NCBI GenBank assembly: GCA_030428585.1
Contig: JAUIDL010000028.1
Span: 1 to 8,556, forward strand
From: a bacterium
GTDB taxonomy: Bacteria > Patescibacteriota > Saccharimonadia > Saccharimonadales > Saccharimonadaceae
Length of the DNA stretch: 8,556 nt
Reading direction: 5' to 3'
In this document: piece after piece, positions 5,995-8,556 of the stretch
Position numbering within the stretch: the stretch's first letter is position 1
Layout: each line of letters begins with the position of its first letter
Notes under the pieces: model-generated
Seen by the model: the letters and a program-made list of their open reading frames with translations, nothing else
Database searches by the model: none
Told to the model about the DNA's origin: nothing
Program-made: the position numbers and the translations under genes

Positions 5995-8556
5995 ATGTAT
6001 AATTCTAGCTCTGATGAAGATACCGCTAATATTTCTGCGCAAATAAAAACCACAAAGGTTGTTTATCCGCAGATCTATTCTTACACTTTGCCCGACGAAC
6101 CGGATAACAATGGGTCACAAAAGATTGGTTATACCGAGCGAAAAGACGTTGATGCCCGTATTCGCGAGCAGACACACACCGCCGCGAAGCAATTACGTTC
6201 TGAAAAACAATGGAGCGCACCGGCTTTCTATAGTAACTCTGAGGACGACTTTACCGACAAGACATTTCATAAGTTCTTGATTAAAAGCGGCATCCAGAAC
6301 CGGCTCGATCTTGGTAGGGAGTGGTTTTATTTTAACGGTACGCCAGAGAAATCAAAGCAGCTCTTTGATTCGTTTCGAGAAAAAGGCTTCGCGGCACTTC
6401 AGGACAACAGTAGCCAAAAAATCGCTTATACGTTGCGCACTGAACAGCAAGACGCAGTCACTAAAGCGAAAGTATATTTTGAATCGCACGAGAACGGTGA
6501 ATTCTTATGGAACGCCAAGCCCCGATTTGGCAAAACTCTAGCAAGTTATGATTTAGCTAAGCAGCTCCAAGCACAAAAAGTCCTTATCGTCACCAACCGT
6601 CCAGCCATCGCAAATTCGTGGTTTGATGACTTCAACATGTTCATCGATGGCTATTATTTTATTTCAAGTGCATCATCGCTTGCCGATCGTCCATCACTGA
6701 CGCGTGAGCAGTACTCGGCAATCGATGGCACAGATAAGCCGCAAATTACCTTCTTGTCGCTACAGGATCTTAAGGGATCGAAGTACTTTGGTGGTAGTCA
6801 CGAAAAACTTCGCTGGGTAGCCGACCTTGACTGGGATCTGCTTGTTATCGACGAAGCGCATGAGGGTATTGATACCGGTCGAACAGACGCAGCGTTTACA
6901 AATGTAACCCGTAAACATACCCTCCACCTCTCCGGCACACCGTTTAAAGCTCTCGCTAACCAGAAGTTTCCCAAAGAAGCGATTTACAACTGGACTTACC
7001 TTGATGAGCAGCAAGCTAAACAAGACGAATTGAATGATCCAGAAGTCGGCGATAGCGGCGCTCATGCAGACTTGCCAGATTTGCGTTTGTATACCTATCG
7101 TATCTCCCAGATGACCACCCAAGAGGTGAATGAGGGTATTCAGATCGATGATGAAAGCCGCGACTATGCTTTTGACCTAAATGAATTCTTTGCAACAAAA
7201 AATCAGAAGTTTGTGCACGAAGATGACGTCAAAGAGTTTTTGCGCAATCTGACTACGAACGAAAAATATCCATTCTCTACACCAGAGCTTCGCGACGAGC
7301 TGCGACACACCTTTTGGTATGTCGGCAACCGTGTTGAGTCGGTGAAAGCACTCGAGCAGCTACTCAAGCAAGACCCTGTGTTTGAAAACTATAAGGTGAT
7401 TGTGGCAGCCGGCGATGGTAAGTCATTCACTGAAGAAGACGAGGATTTCAAAGGGAACGAAAAATCATTCGACCGCGTAAAAGATGCCATTAGAAAGCAC
7501 TCTAAGACAATCACCCTCAGCTGCGGACAGCTGACAACTGGCGTCACTGTGAAAGAATGGAGTGCCGTGCTGATGTTGACTGACATCAAGACGCCATCCC
7601 TCTACATGCAGGCAGCCTTCCGTGCGCAAAACCCATACCGATTTACCGAAAACGGTGAGTTAAAGGCCAAGCAATCGGCATATCTATTCGATTTTGCACC
7701 GACCCGAGTACTTGAGATTTATGATAAATTTGCCAATGGCCTAAATCAAAAGATGGTTAATGGTGAAGTAACCGAGGCTGAACGCAAAGAAAATATCAAA
7801 GAACTACTTAACTTCTTCCCGGTTGTATCAGAAGATGTGAACGGCCGCATGGTTGAGCTCGATGCCGAGAAGGTACTGACGTTCCCGAACGCATTGGCTG
7901 CGACCGAAATCGTCCAGGCGCGCTTTATGACCAACTTGTTGTTTAACGACAACATAAAGGGTGTATTTAGCTTTCCGAAGGAAGTCTCCGACACAATCGA
8001 ATCAATCATCGATAAAATGCCGGTTGAGAAAAACAAGCGGGTTGAAACTGCCAAAAAAGAGCTCGACCTTGACGATGCGCGCAAGGTTGCCGACGAAAAG
8101 CAGCACAAGATCAATGAAAATACCGGCGTTATCTTGGGCGAGAAGATCTACCGCGCGAACATCGACCGAGTTGTCGATAATGTATTAAGCCAAGATACAC
8201 CAGAAGAAACGATTGATATGCTCGCGAGTGAAGTCGAATCACTTGCAGAAGCGCCAATTGCCAAGATTAAAGAGCAGTACAAACTAACTGCGACTGAAGA
8301 AGAAAAACTGCGCCAAGATGTTGCCGAAAAGGTGAAGCTGGCGGTTGCTACCTACGAAAAAAGCGATGATAAAAACCCCGAGGAGCTTAAGCAGAGCCTT
8401 GCCGCCGTCATCGAGCACGACCTGGTACAGGTGAGTGTAGAGCAGCAAGAGACGAAAGTTGTTGAGAATGTCCAGAAAACAAAAGAGGATGAAATTCGCG
8501 ATCGTCTACGCTCGTTTACTCGTACTATCCCGATGTTTATCATGGCAAATGCTAGC
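5995..8556 (+). CDS. GIY-YIG/T5orf172-like nuclease fused to SF2 helicase (3' end beyond window)
   Basis: The frame is open from ATG 5995 to the window edge (854 residues) with no stop. Residues ~23-115 match the T5orf172 branch of the GIY-YIG nucleases: IYSYTLP (27-33), KIGYT (43-47), an Arg at 58, FTDKTFH (86-92) and EWF (109-111) carrying the expected metal-binding glutamate. A superfamily 2 helicase core follows. It has a Walker A variant NAKPRFGKT (173-181), motif II VIDEAHE (284-290, a DEAH box), motif III SGTP (313-316), motif V LTTGVTV and motif VI Q..FRAQNP (539-547) with an arginine finger candidate at 543. Past ~570 the chain is charged and helix-rich. The architecture is that of restriction-type translocases joined to a nuclease, so cleavage of foreign or modified DNA driven by ATP hydrolysis is the likely role. 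No modification methylase is visible in the window; one could lie downstream. ATG 5995 is preferred because the -10 box lies just upstream and no ribosome binding site favours another start. The DUF4268 gene diverges from the same intergenic region. Confidence 0.85.
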   Translation, partial: MYNSSSDEDTANISAQIKTTKVVYPQIYSYTLPDEPDNNGSQKIGYTERKDVDARIREQTHTAAKQLRSEKQWSAPAFYSNSEDDFTDKTFHKFLIKSGIQNRLDLGREWFYFNGTPEKSKQLFDSFREKGFAALQDNSSQKIAYTLRTEQQDAVTKAKVYFESHENGEFLWNAKPRFGKTLASYDLAKQLQAQKVLIVTNRPAIANSWFDDFNMFIDGYYFISSASSLADRPSLTREQYSAIDGTDKPQITFLSLQDLKGSKYFGGSHEKLRWVADLDWDLLVIDEAHEGIDTGRTDAAFTNVTRKHTLHLSGTPFKALANQKFPKEAIYNWTYLDEQQAKQDELNDPEVGDSGAHADLPDLRLYTYRISQMTTQEVNEGIQIDDESRDYAFDLNEFFATKNQKFVHEDDVKEFLRNLTTNEKYPFSTPELRDELRHTFWYVGNRVESVKALEQLLKQDPVFENYKVIVAAGDGKSFTEEDEDFKGNEKSFDRVKDAIRKHSKTITLSCGQLTTGVTVKEWSAVLMLTDIKTPSLYMQAAFRAQNPYRFTENGELKAKQSAYLFDFAPTRVLEIYDKFANGLNQKMVNGEVTEAERKENIKELLNFFPVVSEDVNGRMVELDAEKVLTFPNALAATEIVQARFMTNLLFNDNIKGVFSFPKEVSDTIESIIDKMPVEKNKRVETAKKELDLDDARKVADEKQHKINENTGVILGEKIYRANIDRVVDNVLSQDTPEETIDMLASEVESLAEAPIAKIKEQYKLTATEEEKLRQDVAEKVKLAVATYEKSDDKNPEELKQSLAAVIEHDLVQVSVEQQETKVVENVQKTKEDEIRDRLRSFTRTIPMFIMANAS

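Noticed and set aside
7746..8114. 122-residue minus-strand ORF rich in Ser/Phe within the helicase gene
   Set aside because: Antisense to the long helicase frame and low in complexity; typical shadow ORF.
1..8556. CRISPR array, insertion sequence or transposase
   Set aside because: No regularly spaced repeats, no transposase motifs and no terminal inverted repeats with target duplication were seen by eye.

Overview
The window looks like a contig from a Patescibacteria/CPR bacterium, with Saccharibacteria as a tentative best guess. It uses the standard code (TGA serves as a stop), packs genes tightly with 4-bp overlaps, and carries a surface-protein operon built on a WxL/DUF916 theme. The taxonomic call is inference from gene style, not from a marker gene. 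The first ~930 bases do not fit the rest and look like a chimera.

Layout. (1) Bases 1-962, plus strand: the last codons of an upstream gene overlap (GTGA) an ORF whose first ~134 residues are the N-terminal part of DprA/Smf. From residue ~135 it becomes, in frame, the second half of a CHASE-like sensor domain plus a membrane helix, then runs out in sequence antisense to the next gene. Base composition drops sharply at the switch. (2) Bases 931-4556, minus strand: a four-gene exported-protein operon. Reading order is a secreted WxL-like protein (3906-4556), a DUF916-like protein with a transmembrane helix and C-terminal LysM (2704-3855), a larger membrane-anchored or secreted protein ending in a diverged copy of the first protein's domain (1422-2696), and a small signal-peptide/C-terminal-helix protein (931-1425) coupled by an ATGA overlap. 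(3) Bases 4691-4863, plus strand: a strong sigma70-like promoter, tRNA-Asn(GTT) with encoded CCA, and a hairpin/T-tract terminator. (4) Bases 5003-8556: a divergent pair likely concerned with nucleic-acid restriction or defence. On the minus strand is a DUF4268 protein with a PD-(D/E)xK-like N-terminus. On the plus strand is a long protein, open at the window end, that joins a GIY-YIG/T5orf172-like nuclease domain to a superfamily 2 helicase. Their two -10 boxes face away from each other around a perfect 7-bp inverted repeat, and both transcripts would be leaderless or nearly so.

How the genes may work together. The operon resembles the Firmicutes WxL clusters, in which DUF916 proteins bind peptidoglycan and partner with WxL-domain proteins at the cell surface; in an epibiotic CPR cell this could serve attachment to a host. 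The divergent nuclease-like/helicase-nuclease pair is plausibly a compact restriction or anti-phage module sharing one operator. Both system-level readings are inference.
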